From Fabrea salina (Eukaryota; Ciliophora; Heterotrichea; Heterotrichida; Fabreidae): DNA of 64,000 nucleotides. The DNA lies in NCBI GenBank assembly GCA_022984795.1, contig JALIHJ010000030.1, positions 62,001 through 126,000 of the forward strand, in the 5' to 3' direction. Shown in pieces: positions 53,299 to 61,645 of this stretch (the first letter of the stretch is position 1; each line of letters starts with the position of its first letter). The translations under genes were made by a program, and so were the position numbers. The notes under the pieces were generated by a model. That model was not told the DNA's origin and did no database searches. It saw nothing but the letters and a program-made list of their open reading frames with translations.

Positions 53299-54159
53299 AT
53301 GGCGGATTTCTATAAGCAAATTCAAACTGAATACTACGAAGAAAGAACAGAAGACGGACTCAAGTACAGAATGAAACGAAAAGCCACTGACAAAATTGCT
53401 CCCCCGCCCAAAAGGATGATACTCAAGTCTCCTAAAGCCAATCAAAACCAAACCCAAAAAAGCCCTTACAAACCTGCTTCGCGTTCCCGCAAAAGTTGTC
53501 CAAAAATACCTGAGATTGATTTTAAACCAATAAGGAACTACTACGAATACTCACAAGACACCAGAGTAGCTTATGTATTCAGCGACATAGTTGATTCAGT
53601 GAAGTCTAAAGTTAAAGAAACCTGCTTGGGCCACGAGGAGTTTGTCCAGGTAGTAGAGAACATGCTTGATAAGTGTGTGAAAAGGTGCAAAGAAGAACTC
53701 CACAAATTCAACGAAGCCAAAACCAACCAAAAACCACAAGTCCAAGAAACACACAAACAAGCTGACATAGACAAAATCTGGGAAGGCATCAACAACGTTT
53801 TGCACCAAAACCCAACTAACCAAAAGCAAGCCCTTACTAAACAAGCACTTGAAAGCAAAGTTTTAAACGCAAAACAAGCCTTTAAAAGTTTAGAAGCACT
53901 TAAATTCGACTGTTCAAACAAAGTCCAGAAACAAGAATTGTCAAAAATGCCTTTAGAAACTGAGTTTCAGGACTTCCAACAAAACCTTAAACACAAGCAA
54001 CACAAACAGTTAACTATGCTTGCTCAGTGTGCTTCCCAAATTGCAGCTAAAAAGAAACAAGAACTCCAGCGTAACAGGGACTTCGCTGCCCAAGAATTCA
54101 AAATGTACTTGCCCTTCATCAACTCCAAGTCACACCAACTACTAAGTAGTCTTTGTTAA
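53299..54159 (+). CDS. basic Gln/Lys-rich helical protein, unknown
   Basis: A 286-residue frame, MADFYKQIQTEYYEERTEDG to LLSSLC. The start carries a Tyr/Glu-rich helix; residues 30-75 are basic and Pro-rich; from about 80 to the end it is helical with many Lys and Gln. Cys is scattered with no metal-site spacing. No family recognised. It lies 25 bases after the preceding gene and 21 bases before the next. Confidence 0.7.
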   Translation: MADFYKQIQTEYYEERTEDGLKYRMKRKATDKIAPPPKRMILKSPKANQNQTQKSPYKPASRSRKSCPKIPEIDFKPIRNYYEYSQDTRVAYVFSDIVDSVKSKVKETCLGHEEFVQVVENMLDKCVKRCKEELHKFNEAKTNQKPQVQETHKQADIDKIWEGINNVLHQNPTNQKQALTKQALESKVLNAKQAFKSLEALKFDCSNKVQKQELSKMPLETEFQDFQQNLKHKQHKQLTMLAQCASQIAAKKKQELQRNRDFAAQEFKMYLPFINSKSHQLLSSLC

Positions 54160-54180
54160 TTTAAGTCTGGTTGATTTAAA

Positions 54181-55251
54181 ATGCTTAACTGTAATAAAAT
54201 GAACGCCCCTTTGCACACTGTGCTTTGGCTTGAAGAATTCTCTTCTAGGTGGGACCAAACTTTAAGTAGGAGCATGAAGAGCTCTGCTAGGTCTTCTAAC
54301 TACAAATCATCTACCCATAAAGAACTGTCTATAAGTGACTTAACTACTGAGCAGACAAGTGCTTCTAAAACTTCTAAAGTTTGCAAAGAGGTTTCTGAGT
54401 TAGCTTTGCAACTCAGCAGCACTCAAGAAGAAGCCCTAAACAGCATTAATGCTTTAGAAGCTGAGTCACAAAACTTATCTAGTCAAATTACTGACTTAGA
54501 AAACAACCACCCCATGAGCGATGTTATTAAAAGGTACAAAGAAGAAGCAGAGGAACTTAAAAACAAACTAGAAAAACTCAAAGAAAACAACCAGAACTAC
54601 ATAACTAACTGGGAAGAAATCTCCCAAAACAACTATAAAACCAAAAAAGCTTTGCTGACTAAGTACAGAAAACACCTTGAAAGAGAAATCCAACAACTCC
54701 AAATAGACTTTGATAAAAACCAAGGAGCAGAAAAGAAGTGCTCCATGAGCGACAGGTGCCTTAAAAACTTGTACAGGAAACAAAATGATATAGAAAACCT
54801 AATAACAAACCAGTCTAAAAGAATGGAGCAGTACAAAAAACAAATAGACCAACTAAGCAGCAAACTAATTTCTTTAGACGACGAAAACAAATCCATTAGA
54901 AAAAAAATATCTAAAGAAAAGAAGAAAACCAAAAACCTAGAAACCTACCTTCACAGGTACACCCCTAAAAAAGTTACTAGACCCCAGTCTCCCCAAAAGA
55001 AACCTAAAGGCTACGCAATCCAGCTTCTGAAAGAACTCCAACTCCACTTAAAAAAACACAAAGACACCCATCACTTAGAGCTAACTGACAAGCTCTTACT
55101 AGAACTCAAGAAACTTTACCAGTACCGAGAAAAACAACTCAAAAAACGAAAGAACCTTTCTTGCAATATCTCGCGTATAAGAGGACACACTCCTCGTAAA
55201 AGAGCCTTCACTCCTAGTAAGTTGCATATGTTCAGCTTCTGTCCTAAATAA
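54181..55251 (+). CDS. long coiled-coil protein, unknown
   Basis: A 356-residue protein, MLNCNKMNAPLHTVLWLEEF to HMFSFCPK. After a Ser-rich N-terminus of about 60 residues, the sequence from about 65 to 260 is continuous coiled coil (LEAESQNLSSQITDLENN, EEAEELKNKLEKLKEN, LSSKLISLDDENKSIRKK). The end is basic with Arg/Lys clusters. A second Met at residue 7 is an equal start choice. Likely a cytoskeletal or basal-body filament component by style only. Confidence 0.72.
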   Translation: MLNCNKMNAPLHTVLWLEEFSSRWDQTLSRSMKSSARSSNYKSSTHKELSISDLTTEQTSASKTSKVCKEVSELALQLSSTQEEALNSINALEAESQNLSSQITDLENNHPMSDVIKRYKEEAEELKNKLEKLKENNQNYITNWEEISQNNYKTKKALLTKYRKHLEREIQQLQIDFDKNQGAEKKCSMSDRCLKNLYRKQNDIENLITNQSKRMEQYKKQIDQLSSKLISLDDENKSIRKKISKEKKKTKNLETYLHRYTPKKVTRPQSPQKKPKGYAIQLLKELQLHLKKHKDTHHLELTDKLLLELKKLYQYREKQLKKRKNLSCNISRIRGHTPRKRAFTPSKLHMFSFCPK

Positions 55252-55260
55252 TATGTAAAA

Positions 55261-55533
55261 ATGCAGTCTGCTGGCAAAAGACATAAGAAAAGGCACATCA
55301 AGTGGGACGAAGAAACTATCCAAGAGCACGACAAAGAAAGAGGCACCCGCATGAAAATAGAAGAACCCAAAACTCCTTACGCTTACATGTCTGACGAAGA
55401 ACAGGAAGTCCCAACAGAAGGACTTGAAGAGAAGCTTAAAAAAGAAGAGTTCAAGCAAAAGCGTTCCCAACATTACAACGAGTTCCAAGTTATGAAGCGA
55501 ATGAGGGAACAGGGGAAGCTAGACGAAGAGTAA
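55261..55533 (+). CDS. PPP1R2: protein phosphatase inhibitor 2
   Basis: A 90-residue short form of inhibitor 2. The conserved parts are KRHIKWDEETIQEHD (PP1-binding KxHxxW-type segment), MKIEEPKTPYAYM (with the Thr that GSK3 phosphorylates in animals, TP in EPKTPY) and the C-terminal KQKRSQHYNEFQVMKRMRE, which covers the PP1 active site. It keeps PP1 inactive or helps fold it until Thr phosphorylation. It lies nine bases after the preceding stop. The N-terminal KGILK-type motif of the family is not in this protein. Confidence 0.92.
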   Translation: MQSAGKRHKKRHIKWDEETIQEHDKERGTRMKIEEPKTPYAYMSDEEQEVPTEGLEEKLKKEEFKQKRSQHYNEFQVMKRMREQGKLDEE

Positions 55534-55562
55534 TAAGTTAATGATTGTCCATTTATAGTCTT

Positions 55563-58500
55563 ATGGCGGGAGTAGCTTACAGAGAACAAGTTCTATCCTG
55601 CGGAAACACCGACAATATACTTTTGGATTACTCAGACGGAAGCCCCCAAACAGACCCACCCAGCTTTAACTGGCACAGAGTGTTTTACTTGGAAAGTTCT
55701 TTGCTAGTTTGCAAGGCAAAAGCTAACGAACTCCAGGTGCAGCAACACTTCTTAAAAACAAAAGAAGATATGGGCTCTTACTTAGACCCCAAAGAAATAG
55801 AAGGCTTAGAAAGTTCAAACACAATAACTTTCAAACTCTCCACCAAAATAATTCCAGACATTGGGTTGTTTTGCGACCCAAATCAATACACCATTTACAC
55901 AGCAACAGCCGACGGAAAGATTTACTTGTTTGAGTTTATGCAAGAAATGCCTTTTGCAAAGGGGTACTCCAGGGCTTACTTAGGAGTTAAAGGGTACGAC
56001 TTAGAGTTCTCTGCTTCTAGTTTTTGTTTGTACAGAGCAGGAAGTCAGCACGTTGAAGTAGCTGTTGGAACGAGCAGTGGGTTTCTGAAGTTCATGACTC
56101 TGCCCCAGCCCCAAGAAAACCAATTCACACTTCCTGTAGCTGTTACTGAAATAGGTCCACCTACCAACTTGATTAAGTCCTTCACTCAGCTCTTAATTAA
56201 GCAAAAAGAAGCCGAAACAATAGAACGCCTTTTTTACGTAAAGTCTAACAGAATGGTAGCTTTTAGTCGCTTAGGTTTTTTAAGACTCTACGACACTCAA
56301 AAACCAGGTTTGCTATCAGAAATTAATCTCGGAACTGGAATTCTGCAGGATTTTAAGTTTGCTGCTTACAGCACTGAAGACCTTAAGTATGTAGCAGTGG
56401 GGTTTGTAGATATTACTTGGCACATTTCTATTTTCCGAATTGCAAACAACTTAATAGCTTTTGTGAGTGACTTTGCTTTGGAAAAGTCAAAAGAACTGCT
56501 GGATCTAGGACTGAACGAGTCAGGAGTGTGGTGTGCATACGAAACAGAAAAGGGCAAACGCGGAATCCAAATGTGGAACTACGTTGGGGAAGCCCAGGAA
56601 GTGTACTCGTGGGACAGCGACATGATGAAAGAACACCTTGAAGATCAGATTTTAATAGAAAACTCCCAGCAACTCCAAGAAACCCTAATTGACAGAATAG
56701 TTGTTCCAGGAAGGTTCAGTAAACACCTTTTAGAAAAAGCGATTGCTCAGTTCAAAGGCTGGGAAGAATTCAGTTTTGGAGAAGAGTGCATTGGCGACGA
56801 GATTCTTGAGCTCTGTGAAAACCCTGAAGAAGACCTAGCGAGCATTTTGGAGTTCTTGAAAGCAGAGCAGTATGACACCAGTGGAATCCAAGGACTTTGC
56901 TTTTGCCAGGAAGAAGGAAGGTTTTTGCCTTTAGTAGTTAGAGGCAGTAGTTACGGAGTTCTTAGACCTGTTGCTAACCAAATTGAGTCGTACAGTCTTA
57001 AGTCAACCCTTATCAGCAATGAATTCCCTGTAAAGTCCACCAAATTTCTAATGCACGAAGTCAACTTGCTAAAAACTAAACTGCCAGATAAGGGGCTACC
57101 TAAGGCCCTTGCAGTCAGCAGAATTTGGCGATCTGGGTTCCAGTGGATTTTTGAAGACATTTACAGTTACTCTTTTTCTGAAAAAGTAAACCTTGTTTCC
57201 AAACAGCCCCTTCCTTACTCTTTTAGAAAGTTAATTTTGCATTGTTTGCCAAGGAACCTTCCCCAGGCTTTTTTTCAAGAAATCTATAGCTTACAGGAAC
57301 TCTGCAGAGCTCCAGAAGACACTGACCTTCCTTCTGCTATTTCTTATTGGCCTCCGTTTGTTTGCTGTCTCTTAGGTGGGTCTGTTAAGTCCCTTATCAA
57401 AGCTGTAAACGATTACTCTCTAGACTTGTTAGTGCTTTCTGCACTGTGTGTAACTAGTTTGAGAAGTAGTTTGAGTAGAATTCCTAACGACACTCTTCTA
57501 AACGATACTTCCAACATCGCTTACTCGTTTTTAGCTATTTCTTCTACTTTGAACTTCACAGTGCTGCCTTCAAGTGTCCCTAAACTTTACAACAAGCATT
57601 CTCTGCATTCTTATGAGCACCCAGTAAGTGTGGCTACTCTGTACTCTTTGGAAAAGGCAGAGCCTTTACTTGGACCTTTGGAAGAGTTTTGTCCTTCGCA
57701 GCTTTCAAGTATTTTGACTGCAGCCCAAAGAACAGCCCTTAGGAACCTAACTTTCAAGTTCCCCTTTGTGTCCAATAGCTTTGTTCCTAACCTTTTAAAG
57801 ACTCTTGTGAAACTCAACCAAAGCTCAGCTGCAACTTACTTCCTGTCTTACTTAGAATGTACTAACGCAGGCTGCTTGTTTATGAGCGCAAAGAACTACC
57901 TTAACAATGAAGAACTCAGTAAAGCAGCTGCGGAGTTTCTAGGAGTGGACTGCTTGATAGAGGACTATGAAAACATGACAAAGTTTCCCTGGATCTCTGA
58001 AGCCTCTGTTTTAGACCACATTGAAATGCCTGTTATCAACTACCATGACAACATAGTTCGTCACTACAACTACCCCGAACTTATATCCAAAGTAGTTTCA
58101 GGAAGTTTAAACGCTTTTAACGCAGGAAGTGAAGACGAGGAGTTCCTTTTACACTGCATAGGCCAGCTTATAACAGCCGAAGACTACAAACAAGCCTTTA
58201 TAGTGATGCTCAAACTAAAAACCCAAGACTTCAAGAAAAGGTGCATTGCTTTGATGACTGAAAAAGCCTGTGAAAGCTTTAAACTTTTTGAGTTGCTAGA
58301 GTTGCCCCTTACACCTTCATTTAAAGGTCACCTGTTTGACTACTTAAAAGAACAGTGCCTTTCTCAGTCTTTTAACTTACCTGAAGTACTGGCTTCACCT
58401 CAGTTCAAAAACTCAAACGTTTTCACACAACAAGTTTCTTTGCAGAACCGTTCCAACTACACCCAAAAAAAGATTCCTACTCACAAAGCCTTTTACGCTT

Positions 58501-58832
58501 TTTGCATAAAGAACTTTTACTACTCCTCTGCGGCCGAAGCTATGTACAAGCACTACTTGGAAATACAATACTTTTTAGAAAGCGCTAACTACACTATAGA
58601 AGAGATTTCAGTGCTGCAGCAACTCCAAAAAGAAGCTTTGTTGTTGTGCTTGACTGCTGCCAGAAACATTTCAGACCAGAAAAAGTCTTGTTGGTTCATA
58701 GTAAACAGTTCTTCCCAGTTCAGTCCTTTCAAAAGAAAACTCAGAAGTTCTCCTCAAACCACCAAGAAGCCTCCTAACGCACTGGTGACTATACAAGATG
58801 TTGAAAGCAAATTAAATAATCTCTTCACTTAG
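55563..58832 (+). CDS. NUP160: Nup160/Nup120-like nucleoporin
   Basis: A 1089-residue protein: a beta-rich N-terminal half (a propeller to about residue 400) and a helical C-terminal half. The stretch IVVPGRFSKHLLEKAIAQFK near 380-400, then WEEFSFGEECIGDEILE and LPLVVRGSSYGVLRP (about 455), follows the Nup160 pattern (W-F, then LVVRG-SVLRP). Nup160 is part of the Y-complex that scaffolds the nuclear pore. The start ATG 55563 is used; the frame to 55545 begins without ATG. The last 21 bases overlap the 3' end of the convergent gene at 58812. The assignment rests on remembered pattern and is moderate. Confidence 0.65.
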   Translation: MAGVAYREQVLSCGNTDNILLDYSDGSPQTDPPSFNWHRVFYLESSLLVCKAKANELQVQQHFLKTKEDMGSYLDPKEIEGLESSNTITFKLSTKIIPDIGLFCDPNQYTIYTATADGKIYLFEFMQEMPFAKGYSRAYLGVKGYDLEFSASSFCLYRAGSQHVEVAVGTSSGFLKFMTLPQPQENQFTLPVAVTEIGPPTNLIKSFTQLLIKQKEAETIERLFYVKSNRMVAFSRLGFLRLYDTQKPGLLSEINLGTGILQDFKFAAYSTEDLKYVAVGFVDITWHISIFRIANNLIAFVSDFALEKSKELLDLGLNESGVWCAYETEKGKRGIQMWNYVGEAQEVYSWDSDMMKEHLEDQILIENSQQLQETLIDRIVVPGRFSKHLLEKAIAQFKGWEEFSFGEECIGDEILELCENPEEDLASILEFLKAEQYDTSGIQGLCFCQEEGRFLPLVVRGSSYGVLRPVANQIESYSLKSTLISNEFPVKSTKFLMHEVNLLKTKLPDKGLPKALAVSRIWRSGFQWIFEDIYSYSFSEKVNLVSKQPLPYSFRKLILHCLPRNLPQAFFQEIYSLQELCRAPEDTDLPSAISYWPPFVCCLLGGSVKSLIKAVNDYSLDLLVLSALCVTSLRSSLSRIPNDTLLNDTSNIAYSFLAISSTLNFTVLPSSVPKLYNKHSLHSYEHPVSVATLYSLEKAEPLLGPLEEFCPSQLSSILTAAQRTALRNLTFKFPFVSNSFVPNLLKTLVKLNQSSAATYFLSYLECTNAGCLFMSAKNYLNNEELSKAAAEFLGVDCLIEDYENMTKFPWISEASVLDHIEMPVINYHDNIVRHYNYPELISKVVSGSLNAFNAGSEDEEFLLHCIGQLITAEDYKQAFIVMLKLKTQDFKKRCIALMTEKACESFKLFELLELPLTPSFKGHLFDYLKEQCLSQSFNLPEVLASPQFKNSNVFTQQVSLQNRSNYTQKKIPTHKAFYAFCIKNFYYSSAAEAMYKHYLEIQYFLESANYTIEEISVLQQLQKEALLLCLTAARNISDQKKSCWFIVNSSSQFSPFKRKLRSSPQTTKKPPNALVTIQDVESKLNNLFT

Positions 58833-59261
58833 GTAAGACTTTACTTTGTTTGAAAAAATTTCAGTGATGGTAGTTAGCACTCTTTGGTCTTGGTATATGG
58901 TGTAGTTTCTTCTGTTAAGCATGGTGCCTAACTCGTCACCTAGGAGTTCTGAAAGCTTTGTGTCGCACTCTACTTGGTCTACGTAGTGGATTTCTCTGAA
59001 CTGTTCAAGTCTTTTGTTACTTAGGTTCTTTCCAATAGGGAGCCTTTCTGAGGAACCCATTACTTCAGTGTACCTTTCTTGGGGCCAAACAGAACTAGCT
59101 ACTACTAAAGGAACACTGCCTGCTTTCAACAAAACATCCCTTAAAACCCTGTTTTCAGAGTATGTAACTCTTTGGACATCTACTGACACTGACTCGTTAG
59201 TAAGGGCTTCCAGAGCTTTAGTCATGCTTCCGTCGTGCCACAACAAAACCCTCAGTGCCAT
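58812..59261 (-). CDS. DUF98/chorismate-lyase-like small protein
   Basis: A 149-residue protein. MALRVLLWHDGSMTKALEAL near the start resembles the LL-DGSMT-LE entry of the chorismate pyruvate-lyase/DUF98 family, and the later VPLVVASSVWPQERY, RLPIGKNL and LEQFREIHYV fit the family's pattern of A-S, PLG-L and R-REI. In bacteria UbiC makes 4-hydroxybenzoate for ubiquinone; most eukaryotes make it from tyrosine. Whether this protein is an enzyme is not shown. Family assignment is inferred from pattern; a plain unknown protein is the alternative. Its end overlaps the Nup160-like gene by 21 bases, and its ATG lies about 30 bases beyond the U2 gene. Confidence 0.5.
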   Translation of the reverse strand: MALRVLLWHDGSMTKALEALTNESVSVDVQRVTYSENRVLRDVLLKAGSVPLVVASSVWPQERYTEVMGSSERLPIGKNLSNKRLEQFREIHYVDQVECDTKLSELLGDELGTMLNRRNYTIYQDQRVLTTITEIFSNKVKSYLSEEII

Positions 59262-59290
59262 TTTAAGACTTAAGTAAAGCTAAAAAAGGG

Positions 59291-59477
59291 TAGGCCGCTC
59301 CTTGAGGCTAGTGCAATACAAGGGCGACCTGAAGCAAGGACCCTAGCAAGCTAGGGTGGACCTTGCTCCCCAAAAGAAATTTTTGTGAAAAACGCCACTC
59401 AGTAGAGTGGATACCAGTTTTCACACTGATAAGAACAGATACTACACTTGATCTTAGCCAAGAGGCTGAGAAGGTAT
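59291..59477 (-). ncRNA. U2: U2 spliceosomal snRNA
   Basis: Minus strand. The 5' part reads ATACCTTCTCAGCC then CTTGGCTAAGATCAAG and TGTAGTATCTGTTC, near-identical to U2 of other eukaryotes, including the GTAGTA that pairs with intron branch sites. Stem IIa (TATCAGT/ACTGGTA) and IIb (CCACTC/GAGTGG) fold, followed by an Sm site AATTTCTTTTGG, stem III with CCCTAG/CTAGGG and stem IV with the loop TGTATTGCACTAGCCT that binds U2B''/A'. Length is about 187, as in other eukaryotes; the 5' end is fixed by homology, the 3' end is uncertain by a few bases after stem IV. It fills most of the only gene-free gap near 300 bases. Confidence 0.95.
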
Positions 59478-59545
59478 GATCTTTGCTAGTCTGCTTCCCT
59501 TTTAAGTGCGCAAATTAGGAATTTTTTTAAGGGACATTTTACTTA

Positions 59546-61630
59546 TTAAGCAAAAAACTGAGCACATGCATACACAAGCATTTGCATCATAGCGTCGTTT
59601 TCAAGCATTTCAATATGTGCAGACCTTCCAATCCAAGAGTCAAAGGACTGTCCCTTAATCAAGTAGTTTACATCTATTCTGTGGACTTTATCAATGCTGA
59701 GTTTGTTCAGAATGTTTTCTGCCATTTCAGTGTAGACTTTGGCTTTCTGGGTTTCCTTCATAGCTTCAGGCCCGATTTCGATTCTGGCTGACTCAAAAGG
59801 GGAGTACTTATCTTGGTAAGAACTTACAAAGCACAAGTGCTTGAACCAATCAAGTCCAGTTTCTTGACTTAGTTTGTACAAAAAGCACTCCCTCATGTCG
59901 TAAGAGTCAGCCATTGAGAGTTGAGCTAAACAAGCACTTTTGCGCCACTTCTTAAGCACCCACATTCCAGCGTTGAACAAAGAAGAGTTACTGTACATGT
60001 AGCCTAGGTGAGGAGAAGAAAAACTCATGAAAAAGTGCATTAGTCCTGAGTACTCACTTAAAAAAGGCAAAGCTGCCCTTATAATAAGGCCTCCCAAAGA
60101 GTGACCTACAAAAGAAATCTTTTTCAAAAGACGCATGGGGCACCACTCTTCTATGTAAGACTTGATTTCTGAAGCTAGTCTTCTGCCCATTTCTATAATC
60201 TCTCCTTCAGTTTCGCCTTCGTTTAAAGTAGAGCACATCAGCACAGTATCAGGACGCACCATTGCAATGTTGTTTCTGATTCTGCGGACGTCAAAGGAAG
60301 ACCCCTGGAATCCGTGCACAAGCACTATCAAGTGGATTCCTTTCCTTTTGTAGTCAGGGTTGTGCATGTAACTCAACCAGTTAGGGTCCCAAAAAGAACC
60401 TTCCTCAAGCACGCTTTTAGTAAAGATGTCGTGGAACAGCACTGGACAGGTAAAGGGAAAGCAGTCTGTTTGGTGGGCTTCAAGAGGAGTGCTGGACTTA
60501 AAAGTTCTTCTGAAGTTTTTTGCAATTTGGTTGTGGTGTTCGCCTAGGTTTTCGTGAGTAACTTCTGTGAAACTGTTTACTTTAGCAACATTGCGGAATA
60601 TGTAGTTGGACCAGTGGTTCTTGAGTTTTTGGTTGTACTCGAGTTGAAGAACTAAGCACATTGCTTGGGGGTAAGTTTTAATCACTTCAACAAACACAAA
60701 AATCATCAAGTAAGTTTTAGAAGCTAGTTCTTGGATGTTTTTAAAGATTTCTTCAGACACGTAAAGTAAGTCTTTTCTGAGTAAAGACTCACTGAAAGGA
60801 GTGCTTTTTTGAGTTATTGTTTTTGGCAACTCAGGCAAAAGCTTCTTGGCTTGGGAAGTTAGGTTTCCTTCTACAAATGCTTGCAAAAACTCGCAGTTCT
60901 TGTTGTAGATTTCAATTAAGTGCATAACGTAGTGGTTGTAAACGCTGTTGATTTCTTGGTCTGAAACTTGAAAACAGTCAGGGAAGAACTGCTCAGCTAG
61001 TTTTTTAGGCAGGTTCATTTCAGTTTCTATAGAGTTTTTTGGGTCTAGAGAGACTAGGGGACTGGGGCGGTACCTGAAGTCAATCAAAATAGCGTGGAGA
61101 GAAGTGTTTACTTGGCAAGCATGATCACTGTCGAACACAAGAGGGCAGAATTGGTTTGCTCCTTCAAGAGGCATAGTGATTTGAACTTCAGTGCTTGAAA
61201 CGATAGAAAACTTGTCTAGCGAAGGGGGGTTTTCTATTATTTGGTTGTCTAGCAAGTTCAAGTTTGAGTCCGAAAACAAAAGCTCAGCTTTAACTAAAAG
61301 AGGAACTTCTTGGTAGCCCTGAGAAACTTCTAACTCTGCCATGAAGATTGCAATGTCATTTAAACTAACGTCTTCGTCAGAGTACTTAACTAAAAACCCT
61401 CTAGTTCTAAAGTTTGTGTCTTCTATACAAGGATTCACCAGTCGGTGCGAAGATGCTCTTGGGTTCAATTCGTCGGAATAGTGCAAAGCAAAAGGAGAAG
61501 CAAAGCAGTCTACTTCTTTGTAGTTATGGTAAACTTTGAAATTGATCATGTAAATTCCTTGTTCAAATAAGTCTATGTTCCTGAAACTCTCAGCGTGAAC
61601 TATTACTGATACTATTGCTCGAAATGACAT
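59546..61630 (-). CDS. FAM135: FAM135-type DUF676 lipase/hydrolase
   Basis: A 694-residue protein. The N-terminal part (FRNIDLFEQGIYMINFKVYH and SDEDVSLNDIAIFMAEL) matches the FAM135 family start. The C-terminal alpha/beta-hydrolase (DUF676) from about 425 has HLIVLVHGFQGSSFDVRRIR, the nucleophile in SFVGHSLGGLIIRAALP, the possible acid in SSYQDKYSPFESARIE and the final His in GRSAHIEML. The catalytic triad seems complete. Human FAM135A/B roles are not well known; a lipid hydrolase is likely. It lies 15 bases from the preceding gene's TGA. Confidence 0.9.
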   Translation of the reverse strand: MSFRAIVSVIVHAESFRNIDLFEQGIYMINFKVYHNYKEVDCFASPFALHYSDELNPRASSHRLVNPCIEDTNFRTRGFLVKYSDEDVSLNDIAIFMAELEVSQGYQEVPLLVKAELLFSDSNLNLLDNQIIENPPSLDKFSIVSSTEVQITMPLEGANQFCPLVFDSDHACQVNTSLHAILIDFRYRPSPLVSLDPKNSIETEMNLPKKLAEQFFPDCFQVSDQEINSVYNHYVMHLIEIYNKNCEFLQAFVEGNLTSQAKKLLPELPKTITQKSTPFSESLLRKDLLYVSEEIFKNIQELASKTYLMIFVFVEVIKTYPQAMCLVLQLEYNQKLKNHWSNYIFRNVAKVNSFTEVTHENLGEHHNQIAKNFRRTFKSSTPLEAHQTDCFPFTCPVLFHDIFTKSVLEEGSFWDPNWLSYMHNPDYKRKGIHLIVLVHGFQGSSFDVRRIRNNIAMVRPDTVLMCSTLNEGETEGEIIEMGRRLASEIKSYIEEWCPMRLLKKISFVGHSLGGLIIRAALPFLSEYSGLMHFFMSFSSPHLGYMYSNSSLFNAGMWVLKKWRKSACLAQLSMADSYDMRECFLYKLSQETGLDWFKHLCFVSSYQDKYSPFESARIEIGPEAMKETQKAKVYTEMAENILNKLSIDKVHRIDVNYLIKGQSFDSWIGRSAHIEMLENDAMMQMLVYACAQFFA

Positions 61631-61645
61631 TTATTATTTAACAAC

